A DNA stretch of 64,000 nt from Olsenella sp. KGMB02461 (GTDB lineage Bacteria; Actinomycetota; Coriobacteriia; Coriobacteriales; Atopobiaceae), in NCBI RefSeq assembly GCF_012584445.1, contig NZ_JABAHI010000008.1, positions 1,116,001 to 1,180,000 on the forward strand, written 5' to 3'. The number at the start of each line of letters is the position of its first letter. The stretch's first letter is position 1. A program made the translations under genes and the position numbers. The notes beneath the pieces were generated by a model. It was not told the DNA's origin. It saw nothing but the letters and a program-made list of their open reading frames with translations, and did not search any database. This document shows, piece after piece, positions 43,397-52,633 of the stretch.

Positions 43397-43663
43397 ATGT
43401 CTGAGCATATGGACGCAAAGAAGGCCGAGCAGACGCTGGTTGACGACGTTATCGCCGAGGGCAAGCTCGAGGACGAGACCCATTCCATGGAGGCCTCCAT
43501 CAAGCCCAACTACAACATTGAGGACAAGTACAACGATCCTGAGGTTGGCAAGGCCATCGAGGGCGCCGCCGACGAGATCCTCCAGGAGCACATTACCGTG
43601 GGCACCGATGAGGACGGCCACCAATACGCCGAGGTCACCGAGGACGTTACTGGCGAGGAGTAA
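43397..43663 (+). CDS. Small acidic protein, unknown
   Basis: This 88-residue highly acidic protein reads MSEHMDAKKAEQTLVDDVIAEG and ends VTEDVTGEE. It has no Cys and no hydrophobic segment. AAAGGGG lies six bases upstream of the ATG, and codon use is GC-rich like the chromosome, so it is probably real. No family recognised. It may be a cytoplasmic abundant or stress protein. It is followed by the first copy of the palindromic element. Confidence 0.7.
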   Translation: MSEHMDAKKAEQTLVDDVIAEGKLEDETHSMEASIKPNYNIEDKYNDPEVGKAIEGAADEILQEHITVGTDEDGHQYAEVTEDVTGEE

Positions 43664-43697
43664 CGATTCTCTAAGATTTTGTCTCTTTAGGCCTTGC

Positions 43698-43777
43698 GCA
43701 TACACTGAGACAGTTCGAACGCCCCCACTGCATCTAACGATTCGGTGGGGGCGTTCTCAGATGTCTCCTTAGCATGC
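43698..43777. repeat. Palindromic repeat element, copy 1
   Basis: Ends are GCATACACTGAGACA and TGTCTCCTTAGCATGC. The inner stem is GAACGCCCCCAC / GTGGGGGCGTTC around TGCATCTAACGATTCG. The rest of the gap to ribokinase (43778-44007) holds only short degenerate repeats (CTCTCTGAGC words and GGCGCC...GGCGCC) and presumably a promoter. Confidence 0.9.
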
Positions 43778-44007
43778 CAAGGCCTGATGCGTCGCGCTCT
43801 CTGAGCTGCAGCTCTCTCTGAGCGTCACTCTCTTTCTGAACGTCGCCGTCATTCTAAGCGCCGCTTTCTTCTGCCTGGGCTCTCATCTGTACAGGCGCCC
43901 GTCTTGCGCAGGCGCCTCTGGCTCGCCCCCATCCCCACTGCCAAGAAACCCTACGCCGCCACCTGCGTTAGAGTGAGAGCAGAAGCGACCGGCACGAAGG
44001 AGTGGCT

Positions 44008-44964
44008 ATGGCAAAGCTCATCGTATGCGGCAGCGTAAATATGGACTTGAGCATCCAAGTGGACCGAATGCCCCAAGCAGGCGAAACCCTCACGGGCTCG
44101 GGCTTCATGACCACTCCCGGCGGCAAGGGCGCCAACCAAGCGGTGGCGGCTTCTAGGCTGGGCGCTCCGGTGACCTTCATTGGCGCAGTGGGCGATGACG
44201 CCTTTGGCCATGAGCTGCGCGCTACGCTGGAAGCAGACCGCATTGATACCTGCCACCTGAGTCAAAGCACGCTTTCTACGGGCACGGCTATCATTCTTCG
44301 CTGCAATGCCGAGAACCGCATCATCCTCAACCCGGGCGCCAACGGCGGCTTTGGATCAGGCTTTGTGCGCGAGGCGCTGGATTCATTGGCAGAGCCGCAG
44401 GATATGGCGCTCACCCAGTTTGAATGCGCTCCAGAGGCAGTCCGCACCTTTATTCGCACTGGACATGAGCTGGGACTTTATACGATGACGAACCCGGCGC
44501 CAGCCGCCCCCATGGATGACGAGATGCTCTCCTGCTGTGACCTGATATGCCTCAATGAGACCGAATGCGAGATTGTCTGCGGCATCCTGCCCACATCGCT
44601 GGCACAGTGCGAGGCTGCTGCCGCCAAGCTGCATGAGGCCGGGGTGCGTCAAGTGGTGATTACACTGGGCGAGCGGGGGGCCTACGGAAGCGCCCGAACC
44701 TCTGACGACTGGCTCCTCTCCCCTATGGAGTCCGCCGTTGGTGCTACCTCGCTGGACCTTTCTACCCAGCTTGTCGAAGCGTTGCCCGTCGAAGCGGTGG
44801 ATACCACTGCGGCTGGCGATACTTTCCTAGGCGCACTAGCTGCGGCTCGACTGGAAGGGCTGTCGTTCTTCGATGCCCTCGCTTTTGCCACCCGAGCCTC
44901 CGCCCTCACGGTCACCAGGCTGGGCGCCCAAGTATCCATTCCCTACCGAGAAGAGCTGACCTGA
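44008..44964 (+). CDS. rbsK: Ribokinase (PfkB family)
   Basis: This 318-residue sugar kinase phosphorylates D-ribose at O5. Motifs are IVCGSVNMDLSIQVDRMPQAGET (substrate site), TPGGKGANQAVAASRLG (PfkB signature 1), and VDTTAAGDTFLGALAA (signature 2, with the catalytic Asp in AAGD). ATG 44008 has GAAGGAG upstream. GTG 44002 is an alternative. Length is normal. No ribose transporter or regulator is adjacent. Palindromic elements flank it on both sides (copies 1 and 2), and it is convergent with the DUF4143 ATPase gene. Confidence 0.93.
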   Translation: MAKLIVCGSVNMDLSIQVDRMPQAGETLTGSGFMTTPGGKGANQAVAASRLGAPVTFIGAVGDDAFGHELRATLEADRIDTCHLSQSTLSTGTAIILRCNAENRIILNPGANGGFGSGFVREALDSLAEPQDMALTQFECAPEAVRTFIRTGHELGLYTMTNPAPAAPMDDEMLSCCDLICLNETECEIVCGILPTSLAQCEAAAAKLHEAGVRQVVITLGERGAYGSARTSDDWLLSPMESAVGATSLDLSTQLVEALPVEAVDTTAAGDTFLGALAAARLEGLSFFDALAFATRASALTVTRLGAQVSIPYREELT

Positions 44965-44990
44965 GCATCTGGGCTTTTACGCTTCTTCGG

Positions 44991-45083
44991 GGGCTTTCGC
45001 ATACACGGAGACAATCGAACGCCTACCTGCATCTGGCGACGCAGGTAGGCGTTCTTAAAAGTCTCCTTAGCATGCAAAAGCCC
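44991..45083. repeat. Palindromic repeat element, copy 2
   Basis: Outer arms are GGGCTTTCGCATAC and GCATGCAAAAGCCC. Next come ACGGAGACA / GTCTCCTTA. The inner stem GAACGCCTACCTGC / GCAGGTAGGCGTTC is 14 bp and perfect, around ATCTGGCGAC. It lies between two convergent genes and could serve both as terminator. Confidence 0.95.
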
Positions 45084-45114
45084 TACGTCTTCTGTTAAGC
45101 GCAAAGCCTTTCCG

Positions 45115-46341
45115 CTAGATGCCCCAAGCAGGAAAAATGAGGCAGCTGCCATCAAGAGCGCCTAGACCCTCGGTCATCGAAACAAGCATCCCCATTCCTA
45201 GTTCGAGTGGGGATTTCGCTAACATCGAAAACGACGCCACGTCTTTCCGTTGGGGATTGGCACTGCGCTTTATCTCTATGGGATGAAGCGCACCATCTCG
45301 CTCGATGACACCATCAATCTCCTTGGCATCTCTATCGCGATAGAACCATAGTTGAGCCACATCCCCGCTGTTCACGATAGTTTTATTAATTTCACTCACT
45401 ACGTAGTTTTCGAATATCTGACCCGATAGCGCGCCTACTGCCAAGGTCTCCGGAGAACTCCACCTCCCGAGCCAGGCAGCAAGACCCGTATCGTTGAAGT
45501 AAAGCTTTGGCGTCTTGACGGCACGCTTCATGGCGTTATTGGCATAGGGCTGCAACAAAAAGACGATATCGGATTTCTGCAAAATCCCAAGCCACTCCTG
45601 CACCTTAGCGCGAGTAATACCCACATCGCGTGCCATCGACTCGATATTGAGCAATTGCCCTATTTGAGCAGCTGCAGCGGCCATAAATCGAGAAAAATCG
45701 ATCGCGCTCGCAGCCCCGTCAAGATCGCGAACATCACGTTCGATATACGTTTGCACATAGCTGCGATAGAAATGATCCACGTTTGGCGTGCGCCCATTGG
45801 CCACTGCCGGCATCCAGCCTTGAAAAATGCGCTCGTACACTTGAGGCAATGTTGCCGGTTCGTGCTCGGCGAGACGATCCTTCAGCGCAGGGATAGATAT
45901 GTCCAGCCTACGAAGAGGGCCGTTTCCATAGAGTTCGTGCTGAGAAAGAGGAAGCATGTGCAAGATACCCGCTCGACCAGCGAGGGACTCTCCGGCGAGC
46001 TTCATAAGAGGAAATGGCTGCGACCCGGTAAGCCAGAAGCTGCCGCGCGAATCAGGATGAGAATCGGCATAGATCTTCAAATAGGGAAACAGCTGTGGGG
46101 CGTACTGAATCTCATCAATAATCAGAGGTGGTTCGTGAAGCTGGAGAAACATCTGAGGATCACTCTGGGCAAGAGCGCGCTCCTGAAGATCGTCCAACGT
46201 CACTGCCGCTCGGTTATCCCTCGCCAAATGAGCAAGCATTGTCGACTTGCCACATTGACGCATACCAGTAAGCAAAACGACAGGAAATTCAGCCGCATAA
46301 GAGAGAAACTCTTCCTCAATATCGCGCTTAATGTATTCCAT
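45115..46341 (-). CDS. AAA ATPase with C-terminal DUF4143 domain
   Basis: This 408-residue protein of the AAA_14/DUF4143 family has Walker A in LLTGMRQCGKSTML (about 22-35), Walker B in PPLIIDEIQYAPQLFPYLK, and the sensor LTGSQPF. The C-terminal DUF4143 part reads TPKLYFNDTGLAAWLG, later KEIDGVIERDGALHPIEIKRS, a PD-(D/E)XK-like strand pattern. It is abundant in anaerobes, its role is unresolved, and it is often suspected in defence or phage/plasmid interference. Immediately upstream lies a perfect 17-bp-arm palindrome. It is complete. Confidence 0.88.
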   Translation of the reverse strand: MEYIKRDIEEEFLSYAAEFPVVLLTGMRQCGKSTMLAHLARDNRAAVTLDDLQERALAQSDPQMFLQLHEPPLIIDEIQYAPQLFPYLKIYADSHPDSRGSFWLTGSQPFPLMKLAGESLAGRAGILHMLPLSQHELYGNGPLRRLDISIPALKDRLAEHEPATLPQVYERIFQGWMPAVANGRTPNVDHFYRSYVQTYIERDVRDLDGAASAIDFSRFMAAAAAQIGQLLNIESMARDVGITRAKVQEWLGILQKSDIVFLLQPYANNAMKRAVKTPKLYFNDTGLAAWLGRWSSPETLAVGALSGQIFENYVVSEINKTIVNSGDVAQLWFYRDRDAKEIDGVIERDGALHPIEIKRSANPQRKDVASFSMLAKSPLELGMGMLVSMTEGLGALDGSCLIFPAWGI

Positions 46342-46358
46342 GAACGCTCCTTTCTGGC

Positions 46359-46399
46359 ATTTCGGCTGATTTTATTATAAAGATAAAATCAGCCGAAAT
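46359..46399. promoter_or_regulatory. Perfect palindrome (17-bp arms) overlapping the DUF4143 ATPase promoter
   Basis: Arms ATTTCGGCTGATTTTAT and ATAAAATCAGCCGAAAT surround TATAAAG. The right-hand ATPase start codon lies 18 bp away. The AT-rich centre could contain the -10 box, so a dimeric repressor bound here would block transcription. A hairpin in the 5' leader is the other reading. Confidence 0.75.
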
Positions 46400-46463
46400 A
46401 GGCACCGCAACAAAACAAGCGTGCGCCATTAAGAGACGTCGCCCCCGTAAGCCCACATGAAAA

Positions 46464-46491
46464 GAGCCCCTCGCCGCCAGGCGAGAGGCTC
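46464..46491 (-). terminator. Terminator of the large surface-protein gene
   Basis: On the minus strand GAGCCTCTCGCC-tggc-GGCGAGGGGCTC is followed by TTTTC. Confidence 0.9.
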
Positions 46492-46517
46492 AGCAAGTGC
46501 TCTAAGGGCGCGGGCTT

Positions 46518-49500
46518 CTAGCTCCGTTTGCGCTGCAGCACCGCTCCGCTGCCGAGAAGCGCTGCCGCTGCAAGCCCGATGATGCCAGGCAACAGGGACT
46601 CGTCGCCGGTCTTGGGGATGGTGACCTTGCCTGCAGGGGCCACCGCCTTGCCATCCGGCGCAGGAAGCACGGCACCGCCCTGGGTCACATCGGCGCCCAC
46701 CGGATAGGCTTTCGTGCTCTGTATCACTAGATTGGAGCTGGTGAACTCATCCCATAGCTCGACCGCAGGTGCAGGGTCGCCAGGCTTGGGCCCGCGGCTG
46801 TTGGGGTTGTTGGGCTTATCGGGACCGTCATCATCAGAAGGTTGGTTTTCCTTCCATTGAGACGGTTTATGGCCGCCTAGGTAGGCGACGTTGCCAATGT
46901 CGGCGCCTACACCCTCGTGATTGACTCGGGCCTCAAAGGTGAGTTCTAGGTCATGGCCGCCCCAGAGATGTCCGCCGTACACCGCCAGGGTACGGGTGGC
47001 AGGATCAAAGATGGCATCGGTGGGAGCATAGAGAGTGCCGTCCTGATCGCGCAAGTGCGCAGATCCTGCCACATAATCGAGACCTTGGGGCAGCTGATCG
47101 CGAAGGACCACTTCCATCCAACCAGTGCCGGGCGTCAACGCCTTGGCTGTGAGGGTGTAGCGGATGATATCCCCCTCGTAGGTGGCGTCGGTGTGGGAGA
47201 GGTTGGCGGCCTCTTTGGTGATTGCCATGTCCTTGGAAGTGGCGTCGGCCGGGATCACAGAGTCGGGCTCCACGGGAGCGCTGGAGGCCAGCGGCTCGTC
47301 GAAGAGAGCTGGGTCCACCGGAAGACCAGGCTCTTCAGGTACCTGCGGCTGCGTAGGGTCTGAGGGACTGGATGGGTCATCCGGGTCGCTGGGATTGGTT
47401 GGGTCGTCGGGGTCAGAGGGATCGTCCGGGTTTGAGGGGTCGGGCTTCTCGGCAGGAAGGTCTGAAGGCAGCGTGCCGGTACCGTAAGCCTGATTGGCCA
47501 GGGGCCGCTCCAGTGCCTCGGGGTTCACCTGGCACTGGAAGGTGAGCGTGGCGCTGGCGCCGCCGGGAAGGTTGCCAAGGCTGAGAGCGATGGTGTGGGA
47601 GTCGGCGTGGTAGGCGCTGTCGGGGACCTGGTGGGTGGCGCCGGCGGCATCGGTAAGCTGGAGGGTGCCGGGGATGAAGGTGAGGCCGGAGGGCAGCGGA
47701 TCGGAGACGGCAGTGGAGAGCAGGCTGGAATTGGCTGCGCCGTTGTTGGTAAAGATGCAGGTATAGGCCACCTTGTCGCCCACCTGCACGCCGGTGGCGC
47801 CAGGATGGGTGAGGTTCTTGAAACTCTTTGCCAGGGTGAGATCGTCCTTTTGGGGGTCGGCCGGCTGGACCTTCTCTCCCGGCTTGCCTGAGGGTGTAGA
47901 GGGACCGGCAACGGGAGTGTTGGGCGACTCGGGGGAAGTGGGAGCTTCAGGCGAGGTGGCGATGTTGTCCAGCACCTGGCCTGGGGCATCGTCGTTCACT
48001 CGGCAGATAAATGCCACAGTGGCGCTTTGGGGCGTCTGGCCTGTGGAGGCGATGATGTCTCCCATAAAGAACTTGAGCGTCTGCTGGCCGTTGGCTGCGG
48101 TGGCGACGCTGTATTGGCCGGCGGCAGGGGCGTCAGCTGCGGCTGCCGCCTGGACAAGCTCGCCAGAGAAGGGAGCCAAGGTGTTGTTGTTGGTGAGGTG
48201 GACGGGTTTGTCGGCAGCGAGGGTGAGGCAGGCGGGCAGCTGGTCGGTGACCAGTGCGTCTTCCCATACCGATCCCTCGCGCTCATTGGAGGCCATGATC
48301 TGGTAGGCCAACAGGTCGCCCGGCTGGGTGGGCCCGTCAGGATGGGTGAGGTTCACCACCTGCTTGTCCAGCTTGGGCGCGGGAGGGATGTCCGGAGCGG
48401 GATCGACGGTGATGTCGTAGACAAAATGGCTGGGCAGATAGGCGCCGTTGGCTTCTTGGGTAAGGTGCAGCTCGGTTTGGCCCACAGCCTCGGGGTCCAC
48501 GATGAGGTCATAGGTGCCGTCGGCGTTTTGGATGGGGTTGCCGCTGTCATCTGCGCGCAGGTAGGCGCGCACGATGCCGCCATTGCTGTCGGTGAGGGTG
48601 AAGGCGCCGGAGCTGGGCGACTTGACCTTGAGCACTGCCTCGCCAGCGGGGCTGCCGTCATCGTTGTTGGCATGGTAGATGAGGTGGAGAGATCCGTGGC
48701 CGCTGATGGCCTCGGGATCGTTGACGCCCTCCACCGGGGTGAAGCTGCCGCCGTCGGGCAGGCTGTCAGCGGTCACCTGAGGCTTGGGGTCCACTGGGTC
48801 GATGTGCACCTCAGCGCTGGGCACGCTGTCGTTTTCTGCCGGGTTGGCGCTCTCCAGGTAGTTGGCAGGACCTTGGAAGTCGGCGTCCGGCCGTAGGAAT
48901 TGCACTGAGACCTCGTGCTTGTTGTCGCCGGTGGCCTTGGGCACCAGATAGTCGGAGTCAGCCGGCGTGAAGACGTAGCTAAAGACCGTGGTGGAGCCGC
49001 CCTTGCCGTTGGACACCTCGGTGGCGTTCTTGGGCATCAGGACTTTTGTGCCGGCCTTGGCAGAGCTTGCGCGCTTGAGGGCGGCCTTCTCGGCAACCTC
49101 GACCTCGGTGTCTTGGAAGAGGATGGGGATAGGGTCGCCTTGGGGCTCGTCGTCGATGAAGAGCTGGATGCGGCCGTGGGGAGCCTTGCAAGTGTCGGCG
49201 GTGTGGGTGCCGTCCTCAAAGACGCCGCCCTCGATCTCGCAGGTCACTTGCAGGGCCTTGCGGGAGTCGTGGGCGATGTCGCCCTTTTGGCTGTCTTCCA
49301 CCCAGGTGGCGTCCACCAGCTTGATGGAGGAAGGCACTGGGGAGATGTCGCACCAGCCGTAGGCGCGATGGCCCCAATAGTTCTCGCGGAAGTCCTTGTA
49401 CTCGGGAGCCGGATTGTTGGAGTACTGGGTGGAGGTCATCACAAAACGCATGACGCCCACGTCGGAGGGCATCTGGTTGTTGTCCGAGACCTCAGGGCCC

Positions 49501-51623
49501 AGAGGCTGGCCGCCGCGCTCGGTGAAGCGCTGGTAGCGATAGTCCACGGCACCGGGATCATTGAGCACCTTGGGAATGTCTTCTTTGGTGGTGATGGCGT
49601 TGGGGTTGCCGCTCTCGTCGGTGCCCCCCAAATCGTAGGTCTTGAAGGGCAGGCCGTCATAGTACTTGGAGAGGTGGTCGGTATAGGTCTTGGGCAGCTC
49701 GAAGTCGATGTAGCGCTTGAGGGTGTCCACCTGCCCGGGGTTGCGGAACAGCGGGTTGATCTTTTGGACTTTGCCCTCATCGTCGATGTAGGAGAGGTTC
49801 ACCGTCACCTGCTCCTGGGTGGCAGATTTAGGCAGCCACAGGTAGAGCTTGCCGTTGTCGAACTGCTGAGGGGCGCCGTAGTTGTAGGGCTCGTTGGCCA
49901 CCAGCAGCTCCCAGTCCCAAATGAGGTTGTTGCCGGCGGCCCCGTTGCCCTTGATCTCAGAGGACAGGTCGATGGTCACCATGAAGACCTTGTTGGGATC
50001 GTTGGGGTTGCCCGTGTTGTAGCCGGGCTCAAGGTAGTTGCTGTTTCCCCAGGCCGTGGAGCCGATGCCCTGGAAGCGGGTGGCGGGGTCCGAGCAGCGC
50101 ACTGAGCCGCCGGTGATCTCCACATAGCCTTTGGAGCCGCCTATCTCGGGGAAGACGTTATAGTCGCCGGTGTGGGCACCGCCTCCACCGCTACCGGGGA
50201 CAGGAATGAGGGTGCCTCCGGTCACTTTGATGGTCTTGCCCTTGTTGGAGGACCAGCAGGCGCTTCCAAACGCGCCGCCATGCCAGCCGCCCTGAGAGTA
50301 GATGTAGCCGCCGTTGATAGTGATGTTGCCGGCGACGTTGGGGTTGTCTCCAGTGCATCGGGTGGTGCCGCGGCTGGGGATGGCGTTGGGCTGGCGGCTC
50401 CCCACGTCGCCATCATGGCCGCTATGGCCCGCACCAATGCCGGCGCCGTGGAGGCCGCCATAGGCGTGGATGGTGCCGCCATTGAAGGTCATGACGGTAG
50501 CGGTGCCGTCGGCAGATCCCGCGGCGCCGATGCCTGCCGAGTAACTCGCGCCTCCTTCGCCGGAAAAGTCCCAGCCATAGGTGCGCACGTCGAGGTTGCC
50601 GCCGTTGAAGGTCATGGTGCCGCCGTTCTCGGCGGGGCTGCCGCCGATGCCCGGGGCGTAGCCGCCGCCCACGATGGCGAGGGTCCCGGGGTTGGCACTG
50701 TCGAGCTCGGTGGAGGCGGTGCCGACGGCAATTTCCTTGCCACCCACGAGCACCGCTGACTCGACGACCTTCTCTCCCTCGACCTTGGCCTCGCCACCGC
50801 CAGCCAAGCGGTTGTCCAGCTCATCATCGATGGTGAGGATGGAGCCCTCGCCACAGCGAATGCCCGCATTGTTGGTGGGGCTCGCCGTGGTAAGGCTGTT
50901 GGTACTCCCGTCTTTGATCTTGAGGTAGAGGGAGGTGGGGTTCTTGATCTGGGAGCCGTCGGTCGCGGGCGCACCGGTAGCCGTGTCGTTGATGTTGGTA
51001 ATGAGATTGATGGCGGGGAGCGAGGCGTTCTGGATGCGCACTCCCGCCAAGGTGATCTCACCGTGAACGCCGGGGTTTATCTGAATGGTGGAGCTTGTGG
51101 GAGCGGGGGTCGAGAGGGTGAGAGGAGTAGAGGTCAGAATCGAGAGCACCGTGCCGCTATAGCTATAATCTATGCCTGCGACGCCGCCGGTCACCTCGAA
51201 GGGGCCGGCTGCCTGCCGTGAATCGCCTGCAGCAGCGGAGGCCTGCTTGAGCTGGGCATCCTGGGATTCCAGCTTCTCCCTCAGCTGTCCCGCGGCCAGC
51301 CGCGCCTCTTTATCGCGAGACGAATCGGCAGGTTGCTCCGGCTCGAATGCCAGATCATCCTCCAGCTTCGTGGAGCCTTCCGATTTTACGGCAGAGTCTG
51401 TTTTCTTGGAATCCTCCGATTCCACTTCTATGTTTGTAGATGCATCATCTGATAGCTCTACAGGTTGCGTTTCCTCTAGCGCTATCTCTGAATTCTGGGG
51501 ACTCTCTGGAGCAAGCACTTGGGCATATGCTTGCATATTTGAATTTGCTAGTATCATGGTGATACTCAATAACACAACTAGTAAATTCTTATACCATGAT
51601 CCATTGCGCGCTGATTGCCTCAT
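46518..51623 (-). CDS. Large sortase-anchored surface protein with DUF11-like repeats
   Basis: This 1701-residue protein has an N-terminal signal peptide (NLLVVLLSITMILANSNMQAYAQ). It ends with the sorting signal VTIPKTGDESLLPG, a hydrophobic helix (IIGLAAAALLGSGAVL) and QRKRS. After an acidic segment comes a Gly-rich, probably beta-helical region (about 150-560) with repeats such as GG(T/N)(M/L)TFNGG. Central beta domains and three DUF11-like repeats follow (LDKQVVNLTHPDG..., LAKSFKNLTHPGA..., ITKEAANLSHTDA...). The last two are separated by a (D/S)P-rich linker (PSDPDDPTNPSDPDDPSS). It would be covalently attached to peptidoglycan and act in adhesion. AAGGGG precedes the ATG. No sortase gene is in the window. 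Confidence 0.88.
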   Translation of the reverse strand: MRQSARNGSWYKNLLVVLLSITMILANSNMQAYAQVLAPESPQNSEIALEETQPVELSDDASTNIEVESEDSKKTDSAVKSEGSTKLEDDLAFEPEQPADSSRDKEARLAAGQLREKLESQDAQLKQASAAAGDSRQAAGPFEVTGGVAGIDYSYSGTVLSILTSTPLTLSTPAPTSSTIQINPGVHGEITLAGVRIQNASLPAINLITNINDTATGAPATDGSQIKNPTSLYLKIKDGSTNSLTTASPTNNAGIRCGEGSILTIDDELDNRLAGGGEAKVEGEKVVESAVLVGGKEIAVGTASTELDSANPGTLAIVGGGYAPGIGGSPAENGGTMTFNGGNLDVRTYGWDFSGEGGASYSAGIGAAGSADGTATVMTFNGGTIHAYGGLHGAGIGAGHSGHDGDVGSRQPNAIPSRGTTRCTGDNPNVAGNITINGGYIYSQGGWHGGAFGSACWSSNKGKTIKVTGGTLIPVPGSGGGGAHTGDYNVFPEIGGSKGYVEITGGSVRCSDPATRFQGIGSTAWGNSNYLEPGYNTGNPNDPNKVFMVTIDLSSEIKGNGAAGNNLIWDWELLVANEPYNYGAPQQFDNGKLYLWLPKSATQEQVTVNLSYIDDEGKVQKINPLFRNPGQVDTLKRYIDFELPKTYTDHLSKYYDGLPFKTYDLGGTDESGNPNAITTKEDIPKVLNDPGAVDYRYQRFTERGGQPLGPEVSDNNQMPSDVGVMRFVMTSTQYSNNPAPEYKDFRENYWGHRAYGWCDISPVPSSIKLVDATWVEDSQKGDIAHDSRKALQVTCEIEGGVFEDGTHTADTCKAPHGRIQLFIDDEPQGDPIPILFQDTEVEVAEKAALKRASSAKAGTKVLMPKNATEVSNGKGGSTTVFSYVFTPADSDYLVPKATGDNKHEVSVQFLRPDADFQGPANYLESANPAENDSVPSAEVHIDPVDPKPQVTADSLPDGGSFTPVEGVNDPEAISGHGSLHLIYHANNDDGSPAGEAVLKVKSPSSGAFTLTDSNGGIVRAYLRADDSGNPIQNADGTYDLIVDPEAVGQTELHLTQEANGAYLPSHFVYDITVDPAPDIPPAPKLDKQVVNLTHPDGPTQPGDLLAYQIMASNEREGSVWEDALVTDQLPACLTLAADKPVHLTNNNTLAPFSGELVQAAAAADAPAAGQYSVATAANGQQTLKFFMGDIIASTGQTPQSATVAFICRVNDDAPGQVLDNIATSPEAPTSPESPNTPVAGPSTPSGKPGEKVQPADPQKDDLTLAKSFKNLTHPGATGVQVGDKVAYTCIFTNNGAANSSLLSTAVSDPLPSGLTFIPGTLQLTDAAGATHQVPDSAYHADSHTIALSLGNLPGGASATLTFQCQVNPEALERPLANQAYGTGTLPSDLPAEKPDPSNPDDPSDPDDPTNPSDPDDPSSPSDPTQPQVPEEPGLPVDPALFDEPLASSAPVEPDSVIPADATSKDMAITKEAANLSHTDATYEGDIIRYTLTAKALTPGTGWMEVVLRDQLPQGLDYVAGSAHLRDQDGTLYAPTDAIFDPATRTLAVYGGHLWGGHDLELTFEARVNHEGVGADIGNVAYLGGHKPSQWKENQPSDDDGPDKPNNPNSRGPKPGDPAPAVELWDEFTSSNLVIQSTKAYPVGADVTQGGAVLPAPDGKAVAPAGKVTIPKTGDESLLPGIIGLAAAALLGSGAVLQRKRS

Positions 51624-51790
51624 ACTACACGCCCCTTATGTGCATATTCTTGCCAGCTGATGAGGTTGGCTCATCTTCTCTACGAAGAGTGTGATGGCTA
51701 TTACGTGTAGTTTGAATTGTAGCTGAAGTAACACGCTATCTAGGGAGTATCCCTTGGTTTTGTTACTAGGCGTATGGATACCAAAGCTAG

Positions 51791-51884
51791 GGGCTTTTGC
51801 ATACACGGAGACAATTCGAGACCCCGTCTGCATCTGACGATGCATCCGAGGCCTCTCAGACGTCTCCTAAGTATGCAAAAGCCC
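51791..51884. repeat. Palindromic repeat element, copy 3
   Basis: Outer arms GGGCTTTTGCATAC / GTATGCAAAAGCCC are perfect over 14 bp. ACGGAGAC / GTCTCCTAA comes next, and TGCATC-tgac-GATGCA is at the centre. The middle stem has a few mismatches. It fills most of the 327-bp gap 51624-51950, which otherwise holds only the presumed surface-protein promoter. Confidence 0.95.
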
Positions 51885-51950
51885 TCACCGCAGCACCTAC
51901 GTGCTCGCAACACAGGCCGCTCTCTATCTCGCATTCCTTCACTTCACGGA

Positions 51951-52370
51951 CTAATGGCCGCGCCTCTTCTCCTTGCGCGATTTGGCGCGCTGTTCGAAAC
52001 GAGCTTTCTTTTCGCCGGCACAGCGCTCTTTTCGCTTCCGCGACGATTCCTGCCTGAGCGCTTCTCGCTGCTCAGCTAGAGCCGCCTGCGCTTTCGTGCT
52101 CATAGGCGACCGCTGAGCAGTCCTCGCTGCCTCGCGCCGACGGCGCTTTGGGTTTGCTGCCAAAGGCTTGGCAGCAAAAAGCTGCGCACCGCCAAACGCT
52201 ACGGTTTGCCATTTTTCAATCACAAAATGCAAAACCTCTTCATTTGAAGGCTCTGCTCCAAACACAATACGAGCAGCTCCGAGACACCCGTCTTCAACAT
52301 GCTCGATGATACCCACCCAAAATTGCCCATCATGGAATAAGGTTAGGGTGGATGACACGCTGATCTGCAT
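51951..52370 (-). CDS. yjdF: YjdF-family (DUF2992) protein
   Basis: This 139-residue protein shows the DUF2992 pattern: STLTLFHDGQFWVGIIEHVE, then GAARIVFGAEPSNEEVLHFVIEKWQTVAF. A long Lys/Arg-rich tail is usual for YjdF (PKRRRREAARTAQRS..., RQESSRKRKERC). In Firmicutes yjdF is preceded by a riboswitch that responds to azaaromatic compounds. The protein's function is unknown. AGGAGG precedes the ATG. A structured leader lies upstream (see 52409-52482). Confidence 0.88.
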   Translation of the reverse strand: MQISVSSTLTLFHDGQFWVGIIEHVEDGCLGAARIVFGAEPSNEEVLHFVIEKWQTVAFGGAQLFAAKPLAANPKRRRREAARTAQRSPMSTKAQAALAEQREALRQESSRKRKERCAGEKKARFEQRAKSRKEKRRGH

Positions 52371-52408
52371 GGCTCGTTCCTCCTTTATATAATCGCACCA
52401 TGCAGAGA

Positions 52409-52482
52409 AGGGACAACCAAGGAGGCAGGTTACTGATACGGCGCTTGTGCCGTACGCCCACGACTACCCGACGGGGACTGTG
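52409..52482 (-). promoter_or_regulatory. Candidate yjdF-type riboswitch leader
   Basis: On the minus strand, 40-110 bases ahead of yjdF, the DNA reads GTCCCCGTCGGGTAGTCG, then GTGGGCG, a TACGGC-acaagc-GCCGTA hairpin, and AGTAACCTGCCTCC. Position and the hairpin plus conserved-looking flanks suggest the yjdF RNA motif. I cannot align it to the covariance model by eye, so this rests mainly on gene context. Confidence 0.4.
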
Positions 52483-52633
52483 TTTTCATCTCTGGTATTT
52501 CGAGTATAGTCCAGAAAAACGCAGACGCCTGAGCAAGACAGTGCACGAACAGCCTGAGTGAGCAAGACAGGCAGCCAAGACTCGCTGCGTGACTCTGGAT
52601 CGCGAGCCTCCAAGCTGCGGCAATGGCGCTCTA

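Noticed and set aside
43968-43974. TTAGAGT as a -10 box for ribokinase (also before the PFK gene near 62165)
   Set aside because: No consistent -35 element at proper spacing; too little to call promoters.
48915-50105. 396-codon open frame antisense to the large surface protein
   Set aside because: Shadow of a repetitive Gly/Asp-rich coding sequence.
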